From assembly GCA_947179155.2 (NCBI GenBank), contig OX359283.1:10930347-10994346 (forward strand): a DNA stretch of 64,000 nt, written 5' to 3'. The stretch comes from Hedera helix. Taxonomy: Eukaryota > Streptophyta > Magnoliopsida > Apiales > Araliaceae. Positions 48,253 to 61,744 of the stretch are shown in pieces. The position numbers and the translations under genes are program-made. A model generated the notes under the pieces. That model did no database searches. It had not been told where the DNA came from and was given only the letters and a program-made list of their open reading frames with translations. Positions within the stretch are counted from its first letter, which is position 1, and every line of letters begins with the position of its first letter.

Positions 48253-51200
48253 TGAAACGACCCCGAAATTCGACCCACTTTATTACCTTAAATTGTGTAT
48301 TTATTACACATTATTTATCTTACGTCGAAATTTCGGTTCGTTAATAAATCTTTAATCACCTTAATTCATTCATTAATTGATTTCAAAATCATCAATTACT
48401 CAATTTTACGGTATAAATTTTTATTTTTCTTAATCATTGTATTAAAATATTTGGATATTCAAAATCCTTACATCTAGATCATAGTCCCTGGATCGCAACC
48501 TTTACTTTTTCTTTCTTTTATACGTATCATAAAACTCATCATTTAAAATTTACTGTTATTTATTTTCATACAAAGATTCCTTGTTGCATCATTCATAATC
48601 AAACGTATAATAATTTCTACCGTAACAATTATCCTGATCAATCACAGTTCATAATTGAACTTTTATCATATCCAGATTTAACTTATATATATACTTACAA
48701 TTCATCACAGTAAATAAACAAGTTTCTCACATTGAATTATAATATCAACAATATAATAATCACGTTTTCTACCTTCTAGGCAATTCATCTCAAACTTAAT
48801 CTGACATTCCTGAAACTTATTGCTTTACCCTGCAAAAGTTTATTTTAAACAAGTAATGAGCACAACGGCTCAGCAAGTTCAACAGTTTATGCGTCACGTA
48901 GCACGTACCTTAATATGCTCAGTGTGTGTCATACATCACGTGCTTCTGCTTCTACTATAGCAATATATCTCATATTATTGCACAAAGTACACATAATTGT
49001 CATATTATCCACGTATCACACAACACATAATTCCTATGCATTTAAAACAAGAATTACATATCATACAGTCCAACATTTAACATAAAAGGGACTGAAGAAC
49101 TTGTATGGCGTCCAGTTATTTAAATTGTTAGCTCAAACCCTTAACTCGATCAACCTATGATCATAAAATAATCAAATAATAATTATTTATCCTCTTATGA
49201 TATTAATTTAATTAATTAATATCATTTCTGGGCCAATTACTTAATAATATGGTTAATTATATCAACCTCGTTCCTTAATAAATTAATTTAACTTAATAAC
49301 CAATACCTTCAATACGGACAACCCGGTTCATCGGATAATTTCTAGCATATTTGGTTGTCCGGATTGTCATTTAATCATTTTCTAACCTTTAAACTCATTA
49401 GATTAATATTTAAAATATTTAAATATTAATCTCTAATATTTAATATTCTTACAAAAATATTAATTTAATGCTCAAACATCATTTCTATACCTTTAGTATT
49501 TTTCTATAATTTTTTATGATTTTTAAACAATTTTTAAACATTTATTTCAATTAAAAATTACTTCTGAGGGCATTTTGGTAATTTCTGCGCTCTTAAGGAC
49601 ACAACCGGAATTTTCCTAAAAGTCAAGGGGAATTTCTGTAATTTTTGTGGCATTAGGGACATAACCGGCATTAACAAAAAAGATTAAGGGTATAACGGTA
49701 TTTTTCTATAATTTTGCGCGGACCTTCCCTTGTCTTTCCAAAACGACGTCGTTCGCAGGCTTCTTCCGGAAACTTCTGCCTGTCTAAACGACGTCGTTCG
49801 CCCTGCGGATGTTGGTCGTGCGCATGGCGCGGACCACCCCAGACGCGGCCCAAAACGACGCCGTTTCGAGCCTGCGCTGGGAAAAAAAATGCTGCCGCGC
49901 ATGGCGCGGCATCCTTTTCTTTTCTTCTTCCTTTCCTTCCGCGAACAGTACACCACCCAAGCAAAAATAACATCATTTGATCCAATTTTTCACAACAAAA
50001 TCATTCCAAAAATTACATAATTCATGCGCGGCAGCCTTTTCTTTTCTTCTTCCTTTCCTTCCGCGAACAGTACGCCACCCAAGCAAAAATAACATCATTT
50101 GATCCAATTTTTCACAACAAAATCATTCCAAAAATTACATAATTCATATATATACATCCTAAAATTATTGGGAATAATTATTCTAATTATTTTCTATTTT
50201 TCCACAATAATTATTTTACCACAAAAATATAAAATAAACCTACAAAATTAATGGTTTTACCTTCCTTGAAGCTTGTAATCCTTCTTGATAGCACAAAATT
50301 CTTCTTCTCTCATGGTGGTCATGGAGGTTCCGGTGGTGGAAGGTGGCGTTCACGGTGGAGAAGGAGATAGGAGAAGGAGATAGGAGAAGGAGATAGGCAT
50401 AATTTTTTTTTTTTTTTTTTCCTTTTCCTTTCTTTCTTGTTGCTTCTTCTTTTCTTTTATAATAAAATTCATTTAGCTAATTTGGAAAAAGCACACACTT
50501 CCACCGACCTTGGCCATGCAACCGACTTAGAAAAATTTTCGGATAGCAACAAAATTCATGCGTAATTAACTATTTTAATACATTACTTAATTATTTTGTG
50601 TAATAAATATTTTATATAATCTATATAAAATATTTATTTTAATTCATCAAAAATCATACTATGATTTATAAATAATATTTAAACCCTTTTGGGTACTTTA
50701 TTTAACAAATTTTGTACACGCATAACGACATGCATGTAATTATTTGAGGTAATTTATACCTTCAAAAATCATAAAATAATTCATATAATATATAAAAATT
50801 ATTTTTCTTAATTTTTCACTTCATTACTCGGACAACATGTTACATTAACATGTTCACATTTCTGAAATATTATTTTTCATAAAAGTCATAATAATTCCAT
50901 TATACATAAATATAATTTTTAATAATTTAAAACCTTCATTTTTCGTATTTATTATTCAATTTCTTTAATATTTACAATAATTTCTTTATATATATAAATT
51001 ATATATAACTTAATATTATATAATTTATATATTTACATTCTCCTTTCTTAAATAATTTCTTAATTCCCTCCAACCTTATTCCATTTAATCACCTTATATA
51101 AATTACATAATTATTCTTATATAATTTATATAATTATTATTTTTTTCATACCTTATTTTAATTTTCCTTATATAAATTATATAATTTATTATATAATTTA

Positions 51201-51747
51201 TATAATTACCTTTCCTTCTCAATTAATTTCTAAACTTCTTCAACCATTCTTGATAAAATCTAAAATCAATAATTACAATTTTATTAATTTTCCCATTCGC
51301 TTTTCATTTAAAATTGGATTAATTTAAATATTAACCCCTTAATTTCCATAATTAATAGCATTTACCATTATCACTTAAACATATACATTTATATATATAT
51401 ATACAAATCTATATATATATATACATATCTAATTTCATATATTTCACATTACCACATAACCTCAATCAAATCATAATTTCTACATTTTCATAACAATTTA
51501 ATTGTACCTTTACATGGAATCTCTCTTATTTTTCATAAATTGTTTCCAAACAATTTATTTACCTTTTTATTTATTTTAAATCCACACAATTCATCACCAT
51601 CTTGATACATATTTAATTTAACAATTAAATTCCTTCACACACTTTAAATTACTTATATCATAAATAATTTAAACAATTTTGATAATTTTATCAATTAAAT
51701 TCTCATTTAATATTACTAAGAAAATCCTGAAAATTCGGATCCTCACA
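48253..51747 (-). mobile_element. Family-A solo LTR with intact TSD, carrying a tandem duplication
   Basis: 3495 bp, starting TGAAACGACCCCG (one change from the family start) and ending CGGATCCTCACA. The perfect 5-bp TSD is TAAAC (48248-48252 and 51748-51752). It carries the stem-loop (48857-48872), the minisatellite and GC block (about 49565-49940), a 122-bp tandem duplication and the AT hairpins (about 50990-51208). It sits in the second SIRE-like LTR. Confidence 0.92.
49904..50147. repeat. 122-bp tandem duplication in a family-A LTR
   Basis: Two adjacent copies (49904-50025 and 50026-50147) of a segment that starts GCGCGGCA and runs through CGAACAGTA to AATTCAT. They differ at only about three positions. 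Other A LTRs have one copy, so the duplication is recent and private to this insertion. Confidence 0.9.
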
Positions 51748-54700
51748 TAAACTGCAAAATGATTCTGTTAGTAAATAAGGAATTTGTACATTCCTTATAA
51801 AAGATCTTAGAATTGATATAAATGTTAATATTTATTTGTAAACTGTAACTTTTATAAAGTCCTTACTAATGTAATCAATGTACAAGGACTTAGACTAGAA
51901 GATCAAACTTGTTAGGTTGATCTATAAAAAAAGTCAAATGTACAGACTGTTGGAAATCACAGGTGTCTTAAACGATTGTTGGGTTCATTCTAAGTTTGCA
52001 GATTATGCTTAGAAATTGTAGGGCAAGACATAGTCAATGAGGAGATCACAGAATACGAAAATTCGTGTAGTTAAAGATTGTATTGCTGATCATAGAAGCA
52101 TAAGGGCACTTTGAATAGATCGTACAGTTAGGTCAATCGTAGAGCATAAGACCAGTTTGTAGAGCCCACTCTGAATCGTATGGTGAAGATTAGATTGCAA
52201 AGTTAACTCATGAACATACAGTAAAGGAAAGCCCTCAAAAGATTGATCAAGCATCCTAAAAATTAAATTTTGTGGAGTAGATGGTAAAAAGCAAGATCAT
52301 AGAGCTAGAAGTCTAAAACAGACTCTACGTTAAAAAATTAACTTAAATTGAAGAGCAAGTCAGATTAGTTAGAACCATTAAGTAAAGAATAGACAAATCA
52401 TTGAAGAAAGCGTAACTTGATCATTGAATCAAACAAAGCTATTGAGCCAAAAGAAGAAAATCAACAGAGAAGCAGAGAAGTCATCAGAGCAAAAGTCAAA
52501 CAAAAATAATTTAAGAAGTTCATAGAGTAAAGGAGCCAAATAGCAAAAGTTGTAGGATAAGAATCATCGAACAAGATGTCTTAAAATCAACTCTACGACT
52601 TATAATCTCTAGATCGTCGAGTAAGTGCAAGTTTATAGAATTCAGAGCAAACCTCAAGATCTTTAAAGAATATTGTTGAATTGAGCTATGAAGAATCTTT
52701 AACAAAATCACTAAGAAATGAACTGGACAACAAAAGGAGAATTATGAGAGACTATATGCTAAGCGGTGAACTGACAAAGAAGAATGCTTAATCACAAAGT
52801 CAGTAAGATCAGACACACTTCTAAAAGTGAGAATAGATTAGAAAAGACAAGGAGTTAAATATGAAGATGACTAAATACATGAAGTGCACTGAACAAGAAG
52901 TTAAGTGATGCTAATAAAAATGAACATACTAAGGGAGCTGGTCAAGATGAAAATGAATCTTAGCATGAACTCAGTTAAAGTCCTCAGACAAGTTGGATAG
53001 AAGATCTAATATCGGAAGCAGAAGACACATGGTATCCACCATAGTAACAGAAGTGCTGAGCAAATATAAAGTGGTATATATCAAGTGTCCAAGTAAAAGG
53101 AACTTGTTAAAGTAAAGAAAGCAAAAATGGAATATTGCAAAAGTTCATTGCTTAAAAAATTAACTCTAAATTCGCAAGGGTAAGTTAAAGAAGCTGTGTA
53201 GATCATAGAGCATTTTCAGAGCTTGCAGAACAAGTTGAAGAAGCTAATCTAAGATCATATTGAAAGAAGTTCATAATTGTATTGCAAAAAGATGAATAGT
53301 ACTGTAAGTTTAGATTATATTGCAACATCATGATCGTATTATAAACTCAATTCACATAACAATGTCAAGATCGTATAGAAGGATTTAGTTTGTATTTTGA
53401 AGATACGATCGTATAAAAGAACGAAAAATGTATAAGAACGTTAATCATATTAAACCTCTGATCGTATTATAGAATCTCTACTATACAATCAGTTCATGTT
53501 GTAGAAGTGAAAGCTATCAGACTACTAAAAATGAACATGTCACAAATTGAAGAGCCCGATGTATTTTCTCTAAGTCAAAGTTAAATTCTAGAAAATAAAG
53601 CTGCTTGTGTCTACTAACTAGTTTGATTTTGGAAACATTAACTGACCATTGTACACTTATGATAGAGATAAAGAGAAGATTTATAGTATGATGTCATTCA
53701 CGTGGTTGCCATTTTTAGCATATTGGAAATGAAGACAAAGCCAAAAATAAGCTGACAGTTACCGTTAAGTGTCAACGTCAATGATCTTCAACGTTGGAAT
53801 AGTGATTAAAGTAACGACTACTTTCCAATATGCATTTCAACACACATCTCTCTATACAAGGGAAAACTCATTCAAAATTTAAAAAAAAAAAAAGGGGAGA
53901 GAGAGAACTGAACCTCTAAATTGTAGAATTCAAAAAGAGAGAACAGAAAGAAGAAGAAAATTGATCTGCAGAATGAACATATCATCAACTTAAAGTTGAT
54001 GAACACTTTGAAGGATTGAGAGTGATTTCCATAACATCATAGTAGAAGAGAAAAAGACATATCAAATGCCTCCAGATATCAATATCAAGAAGGAATCGCT
54101 CAGCTTCTAAGTTTTATCAGTGAAAAAGAACTTAATGCCAACTTAGCAGCACCTCAATCACCTTCATCATCAATAGCAGAAGACTAGACTTAGTGACTCA
54201 CTTGATTCTAAGTGAATCAGACCTTTAGTGAGATGGACATAGTGTCCAATTAGGATAGTTCTTAGTAAACCAAGTCTTAGTGACTTTTGTCGAGACTTAG
54301 TGACTCGAAGGAATCTTTATAATTCAGTGTTGTAATAGATCATAGTGATTTGATTGTAAAGATCAAGAATATTCTTAGGGGATTCCCTAACAGAAGTGCA
54401 AAAGAGTGGACTAGGAGATTTTTGTACCCCGAACCACTTAAAAATTCTTGAATTTTCTCTTATCCTCTTTACTGCTTAAATTACAGTTACTCTAACTGCT
54501 CTAACTGTTTTACTATATGCAATAACATTTCAGTAACATAGCTCAAAACAGAACTATAATTTATAATTTCAGATCAAGAAGGGGTATTTTATCATTTTAT
54601 CAAATTAACTATTATAATATCCCAAATATTTTAAATATGATATGACAAGATCTAATTAAGGTTGTCAATTCAAAACCTAATAGCGATGTCTTGAGTATAC

Positions 54701-56645
54701 CTTGAGCTATCTTAAAGAATATATATGACTCAAAAATATCGTATACGAATGTAGGTTAAAACTTTTAACCTAAACTATGTGTTACGTGATTAGTAAAGCT
54801 TGAATTGAACTTTTAAATGTGTTATCTGATTATTCTATGTGTAGGATTTTATGTTTTGGATTACTTAGTTAACCTTAACACTTAATAAAATCAAGAAGTC
54901 AATTTAAGGCAAAAATCTAAATTGGAAAAAGTGTTAAAACCTAAATTCTAAACCCTAGAAAATAATTTAGGTTCTCGAGGGAAATGTGTACGTCAAATTG
55001 ATATTGCGCTTCACGATTCATCCTTCCCACACTTTGGAAATACGAAATAGCCAATAAAAGTTTTTCTGAGAAAAAAAGCACTATTCACATGGAGAAGCTT
55101 GCAATAAAAACCTAAGCTGCTAATAAAACGTGTGCATCTTTTTGATATTCCGTTTCTGGGCTTAGCGTTTATAAGAGGTATAGAGACGTAATAATGAAGA
55201 ATAAAAGTTTTTTGAGAAAAATACGAAAAATATTATTTGCACAGGAAAGTGTGTAAGTTACCAAAGCTCCCTAGAGAAACGAATACATCAATTCAACTTT
55301 TCGTTCCAGGGCTAACCTTTCTTGCGATATAGGAATACGTAACAATGAATAAATTTTTATCGTAAAACAATGTAGACTATTTTTGCTAGTAAAATGTGTA
55401 CATCTTTTTAACATATTGTATTTCACATAGTGTTAAAATGGGTCATAGATGTCAGGGAAGCAATAAAAAGTGTTTCTCAAAAAGCGTGTCGAGAATAAGA
55501 CAAAATAAGAAAAAGAAAAAAATAAATATTATTTTTGATTTTTTGATCGTTTAACCATATTCTAAGAAAACGTCGTGAAAAACACTATTCACCAAAAAAC
55601 GTGCCAAGTCTGTTCGACTTTCAGCTTTATAAAATAATATTTATATGGAACAAAACTTTGTAATATCAAGGTTTTAATTCGTAAAGGTCAATTAAACCAA
55701 AAGACTTAGAAATGAACTAGAATTAGTTAAGGATGAACTAATTTCGGTTGAGATGTAACTAAGTTAGATATAACTGGGTTAGGAACCTAACTAGGAACTA
55801 AACCAAGTTACAAACTAAAAGCTTATTAACTAGTTAAATAGTTAACCTAATCTAATTGACATGACACTAGGTTAGATGCCATTTAGTTGAAATGAAACAA
55901 GGTTATATGAAACCTAGTTGGAATCAAACTAGGTTAGGAGTAACTAGGTTACTATCTAATATAACTAAGGGCTAACTAAACTAAACCTTAACTAGATATA
56001 TGTAAACCTAGTTAGGATTAAGGCTAATCGAACTTAAGATTAACCTAAGATAAAAGTTAAACTAATTGATGAATTAATTACCTAATCGGCCTATCATGTT
56101 CCTAACTTTATTCTTAATTAAACTAAGGATGAATTAAACTTAATCAAGGCCTAATTAATCCCTCCAAAACCGTTCACAATTGATGAGTTCAAAGCCAATT
56201 TGTTCACTTCTTTCTTTAGTAAAAGGTAGGCTTGATCTTGGCCCTTGATTCAGTAGATGATGATGTCACAAAGTGTGATAATTATATGAATTAAATGCCA
56301 TTAAATGGCTTAGAAATCTGGCCAAGTAAGGTGGAAAATGATGATGAATTGTGATATTTTAGCAAGAGTTAACCATGAAGTAGATGGCTTAATGACCTTA
56401 ACGCCCTATATTTGGTTTTCCTTTAAATAGAGAGCTAGGTTCTTCACATTTACTTTCTAATTCTCAAAGAAAAAATGTTAATATCAAAGCTATACACAAT
56501 ATGAGAGAGATTTCTAGTGATTTGTGATTAAAGAAAGTGCAAATAAATAGTTAAAGCTTACACTACAAGAGGTAAAATCCTAGTCGTTATTATGTTCGGT
56601 TATTTTTTTTTACAGTTAGGAAGCTTAAGAATGTGAGTCATAGCC

Positions 56646-58138
56646 TGGTAGCTGTCATTAACACTCTAAAAGTAATCCTCACTTTCAATCACAAAATCAG
56701 TATAATAACAAGTAAGGGTCGATCCCACAAAGAGTGATTAATTTAATTTTATGCAATGTAAACTAAAATTTAGGGGTTTTAAATTAATTATAATTAACTA
56801 AATAAACAAAAGTAAATTAATAAGATTAAAAACTTCAGTTCTTTGGTTCAATCTCACCATTACAATTAATAATTCAATCAATCAAAATATATTTATATCC
56901 TTCCATGAAACTAATAACCCTAGGCAACAACAAGCTCTGCTACCCGAAATTTCTCATAATTTTAATCTAACAAAACAAGCTCTTCATTAGATTCTAACCA
57001 TTATACAACCTAGAACAAGCTCTCTAAATTTAATAGAATAGAAGCATTAATCACAAGAAAATTAGATTATTCTAAGCAACAATCTCATAAGCTCGGATTT
57101 TTTTAACTTATATCATGATAATCATAGCAATAAACAAAAGCTTGATCACAATCATCTATCACTATTCACTACCAACGATTAGGAACACTATCAATTACAC
57201 GTAATATAATTCTTAAAACTAACAATTGATAATAATTTGATTAACTCAACAGGCCAAAATTAAATCAATCAAATCCAATATCAAATAAATAATTAAAACA
57301 GATTATCACGAATAATTTCATATAAGGAAGAAAAGAATAATATTACTGAATTGATTTAACCATTAATTGTAATTAGGTTTGAAATCTCCTAGAACTGAAT
57401 TAAAAACTTAGCCTGGCATGCTCTCAATCTTGCCTTCAAATCTTGATCTCTTCTCTCTCTTCTATGTTAATCTATGATAAAACTATGTTAGACTCCCCTA
57501 AAAGATGCGTGTTGATATGTATTTATAGGTTACATAATAAATTTCTAGCATTAAAAGGAAACATAATCTAATTTGGAGTCAAGAACATCAAAATTTTGTC
57601 CAAATTAAGTCAAAACGCATCAAAATTAAGTCTGGCCTAACCCAGAGCTCTGTCGGTGCTCATTCTAATGCTGCCAGCGCTCAATACTCTGCTACCAGCG
57701 CTGTTCACAAGTCATTGCCAGCGCTGGCCCATTTTCAGTACTGACGTCCTTTGGGAAAATAGCCATAACGTCTTTATACGAACTTCGATTGAAGAGATTC
57801 AAGATGTTCCGGAAAGATGAGAAGTAGATCTACAACTTTCATGTTTTAGGATTTTGTAAATTCGAATTTCATAAAAGTTAAAATGGAGTTTGAAGTGACT
57901 ATTAAGTAAATTACAGGCTGAAAATCCAAATATTGTCATTCCAAGTTTCAATCCACCAAACCTTTACTCCAATTCCTACAAAACAATGTCAAAACACATG
58001 AAGTTAACATAAAACACTTAAAACTAATATAAAATACTCAAAACTCAGAAAATAAAAATAAATAATATAATTAGACACAAAATAATTATAAAGACTAAGA
58101 ATTAATGGATAAAAATATAATAAAATTCATTCATATCA
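56646..58138 (-). mobile_element. B-family solo LTR, copy 3, with intact TSD
   Basis: 1493 bp, starting TGGTAGCTGTC and ending CATTCATATCA on the plus strand, with a perfect 5-bp TSD TAGCC (56641-56645 and 58139-58143). This is the copy that defines the B termini: in element sense it starts TGATATGAATG and ends CAGCTACCA. It contains several AGCGCT/CCAGCGCT words (57640-57730). It has inserted into the F LTR. Confidence 0.88.
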
Positions 58139-59953
58139 TAGCCATGTACGATTATCGTTCTCCGTGTTCTTTATATGTTATTGAGCATTTTTTTATTCTA
58201 TATTAGTTATAATATCGAATTTCAATTCATAGTTTAAAAGCTCAAGAACATACATCGTAGCCATGTACGATTGTCGTTCTCCTTGTTCTTCGTGTGTTCT
58301 TGAGCAATAATTATAAATTGTTATAATGAAGTAAACAATCCGTTATAATGACCAAATTTTATCAAATATAAAGTGTCATAATCACATATGTAAGCACTTA
58401 TAATGCTCAAATTATTTCAAGTGTAAAATTCAAAAGCTCAAGAGCATAAGTCGTTACCATATACGATTTTTCATTTTTCATGTTCTTCGTGTGTTCTTTA
58501 GCAAAAGTCATAAATTGTACATAAGTAGGTTTATGATTTTGTTATTTTTATGTTATGAAGTATTATTGAGTCTTATAATATGATATATTAAGAAATTAAA
58601 GGTAGCGGTACCATATTTCACATGGTTAACCCTAAAAATGTTGATTAAAGTATGCTCACTAACTGTTTTTACAAATTTCTAAAAATTTAAATTCAGAATC
58701 TGCCTTAGCAACTTAAAGGGAAGCTGTAGATCATGAAATTCTAATGAAATTAGAATCAATAATCACTCCAAAATATTTTTGTATGACAAAGTTATGGTTG
58801 TTATCGGAAAAGAGGTCGAAGCTAAAAATTTAAAGGGTCTCTCGGATTTCTATGCTTAAAAATGAGATTTTGAGTTATCCTAAATATTTCATCAATGGAA
58901 ATAGTCTAGTTAAGTTATAAAAATACTTATCAAGAAGTAAAATTCTATAAACTAACACTCGAGTAAACGTAACCCATTTTGTAGGATTTTAACGCTCCGC
59001 CAGAAAATCCTAGTTTCGATTCGAGGCAAGTTCTTAACCTTTATGTGTTATTAGCATGTTCTAAGATTGTTCATGTTATTACGTGATAGTTGATATGTGA
59101 AAGTACATGAATAATTGATATTTGATGATGATTACGTGATTAAATGATTAAGTATTAGTTCTTGATTAACTGTTAAATGTTAATTGATATTTGATGATGC
59201 ATATGAGTATGCATAAAATATGTTTATTGTTAAGCATAAATTAATATGATTATTAACTGAGATGTATATTTAGTCAAAGCGTATTAAAGTTTATATGAAA
59301 GCATAAACTGTGTATATGATAATATGTTAGACTTGCTGAGCCGTCGTGCTTATTCTGGCGAATAAAACTTATTTGCAGATTAAGAAGAATGATAAGCAGA
59401 TCATACCTGTAAAAAAAAAAAAAAAAAACGTAGATTATGTTTCATATTTTATTTACTTGTATCTATATAAAGTTATAAGACTGTTGTAATATGAACAAGC
59501 AAACCATGTAACTGAATATTATGAAATGATATTATTATATTATGATCAAATGTTTTTATGTCTTTATTTTGATATAACTTAGCATTGTTAAAGAACTATA
59601 AATGTGAGTGAGGATATTGGTAATATGAACTGATCATGTTATGCCGATACTCTGAACTTTAGATAGAAAGTAAAACATTAATACAGTATTGATAATGAAC
59701 TACTTATTAGAATGAGGATGGTAAATAATATTTGTGAGTACTGTAAGCATCCGAGATAGGACTAATCAAAATGAAATAGTCAAATTCATCGTTAGGTTCC
59801 TTGGACCCAAGTTCAAGCTTGTTATTACTATTATAAATGCCAGATAAGTAAAAATATTAATATGAAAAGATATCACTATAACCATGTGTGTTTCGAGTAA
59901 GGGTTTTAACTAGTTGGATATGTTCTATATGGAAAGAGAATTTTGCACCGGAC

Positions 59954-60025
59954 AAAGATACAAACATTTGTCACGTATAAAGATGCAAACATTTATCACG
60001 GATGACGATACAAACATTCATCACG
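59954..60025. repeat. About 25-bp tandem repeat, three units
   Basis: Three adjacent variants of AAAGATRCAAACATTTRTCACG lie within the F LTR. Confidence 0.8.
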
Positions 60026-60460
60026 AGATTTTCTATTCCTAAGAATTGTCCTAATGATTTAATGTCGTGAATCTTTGATATATAAAGTTATAGAATATTT
60101 AAGTCTTGAGGTTAAAATTAGACCGTTATATATGGTGTTATCCGTTTATATAAATGAACTACGAGTTGATACTTATATAAATAATGAGATCGAGATCAAG
60201 TTAAGATCTAGGGACTAAGTAAGATGAATTTTTAATATATAGTCTAAAATAGATTAATTCAACCAATATGATTATGGAATCATTGGTTAAGTTTTGAAAA
60301 ATATATGGAGTTAACGCACAAGGTCCATCATAGCAAATGCGGGGATTTTGAGGGCGTTACAACTATTCTGCTGCAATTACAAAGTAAATAATTTGAGAAC
60401 TGAACTATAAAAGAATAAAGTGATATATGCAACCCCCTTCTATATCACGTTTGTGCCCTC

Positions 60461-61744
60461 TAGGAAACAACAGATGATGGTGTAGAGTCGATTAAACATT
60501 TGAAATCTAATCCAGGTGTTAGGGATTAAAATGTAAGGTATGCGTTATGATGTTCAGAACCCTATAGTTGGTTAAAATGTATACTAAGGTATATAATGAG
60601 CTAAGTGTCTATACGACATATAGATACTAGAAGAATACGAGTGAAATAAGAATTGTTATACGAATACTAGTGAAATAAGAATTGTTATATGAATACGAGT
60701 GTAATAAGAATTGTTATACGGATATAATATAGAGGAAGAAAATGATCCGAAAGTTTGTAAAACTTGTAATATGATCATAAGTAATCAATAAATATTGATT
60801 TCTGTGATCTAATCAAGGTATTATGCAGTATAGTATATATGCTAATGAATTATGAAAGAATTGAACAAAATCAAAAAATAACGTGAAAACACTATTCATG
60901 CATAAAGGGTTTTTCATTTTTTAAAAATTTCACGTTCGCGAATAACATTTATACGGGGTTTAAGAGCATATTTACTATTCAAAAATATGAGAGTAAAAAA
61001 TTGACTAAATACTTAACTAAGTCGATTGGTATGAAACTAAGAGAAGAAAAACTAGTTACTATATTCATTCAGTTGGAAGTGAACTAGGTAAGCTAACAAA
61101 GTTATAAGAAACTTTGCTAGGAAAAGAAAACCTAGTTACAATTTAACTAGGATGATTTGACAATCCATGTGATGTAGAATGGACCAATCATATGAGAGCT
61201 AGAAACTTTCCATAAAAGGAAAGTTAAGAGAATTTGGATTACGACTATTTTACCCTAGTGAAAGATGGTAATGACTTTGATGTCCTAATAATCACCTAGA
61301 GACCTTGATACCCTTGGTTGGTAAGAACTAATGACCAATGTTGCCCTTGACGGAAATTGACTAGGAAGCTTCATTCTGTGAGCTTGATGACCAATTTGCC
61401 CTTAATGAATTAATGTAATGTGACCTAGGTGTCCTTAAGAAATTTTTTAGGAAATTTCTTAGCAATACCCTAATGACTATTTTACCCTTGGATTGTGAGA
61501 TTTAATGACTAAGTTACCCTTAGAGGGTAATTTCTAGGAATGAGCATTGTGTGGTTAACTTGACCATATATGGGTTAGTTGTAGAGATGATAGATATACA
61601 TAGTTATATGTATTTATATCATCTAATAAGATAGAGAGAGAAAGATGAAAAGTGTTAGTCATTTTGATGAGTTAGTATAGAGAGAAAGAAAGAGAAAGAA
61701 GAGAGTGGGTGAAACCCTAAGGAAATAAAGAAGAAGATGGTGAT
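60461..61744. other. Unclassified, F-like repeat DNA
   Basis: No gene seen. Phrases such as AACACTATTCA and several AACTAG/CTAGGTTA-like words resemble parts of the F LTR (55500-56060), so this may be another F-related copy. It ends where a family-A LTR begins. Confidence 0.35.
60633..60719. repeat. 29-bp tandem repeat, three units
   Basis: Three head-to-tail copies of a unit starting GAATACGAGTGAAATAAG and ending TTGTTATAC, with one or two substitutions between units. Confidence 0.92.

Larger units (their letters stand above)
54613..60361 (+). mobile_element. F-family solo LTR, split by a B-family solo LTR
   Basis: It begins TATAATATCCC (the expected TG has become TA) and ends GGGCGTTACA. 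The perfect 5-bp TSD is ACTAT (54608-54612 and 60362-60366). Removing B copy 3 leaves about 4.25 kb with no coding frame. The start matches family E in element sense (TGTAATATCCC). It carries the stem-loop at 59337-59352, several CTAGGTTA words at 55740-56060, and a CATGTACGAT.TCGTTCTCC phrase twice between 58140 and 58300, with a more diverged third copy near 58460. Confidence 0.8.
48158..60460 (+). mobile_element. 3' LTR of the second SIRE-like element, split twice
   Basis: Real segments are 48158-48252, 51753-54612 and 60367 to about 60460, roughly 3 kb in total; the rest is nested. The start TGTTAGTATAAATGACTAATG, with TTTGATGATGAT soon after, parallels the other SIRE-like LTR (TGTTGACTTTG...TTTTGATGATGAT). 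The tail, with TGCAACCCCCTTCTATATCAC just after the F insertion, resembles the other element's LTR tail (CAACCCCC near its end). The 5' LTR and any TSD lie outside what I can recognise. Confidence 0.5.

Noticed and set aside
52520..52711. 63-codon minus frame as a gene
   Set aside because: Lies inside the second SIRE-like LTR, short, and with no recognisable features.
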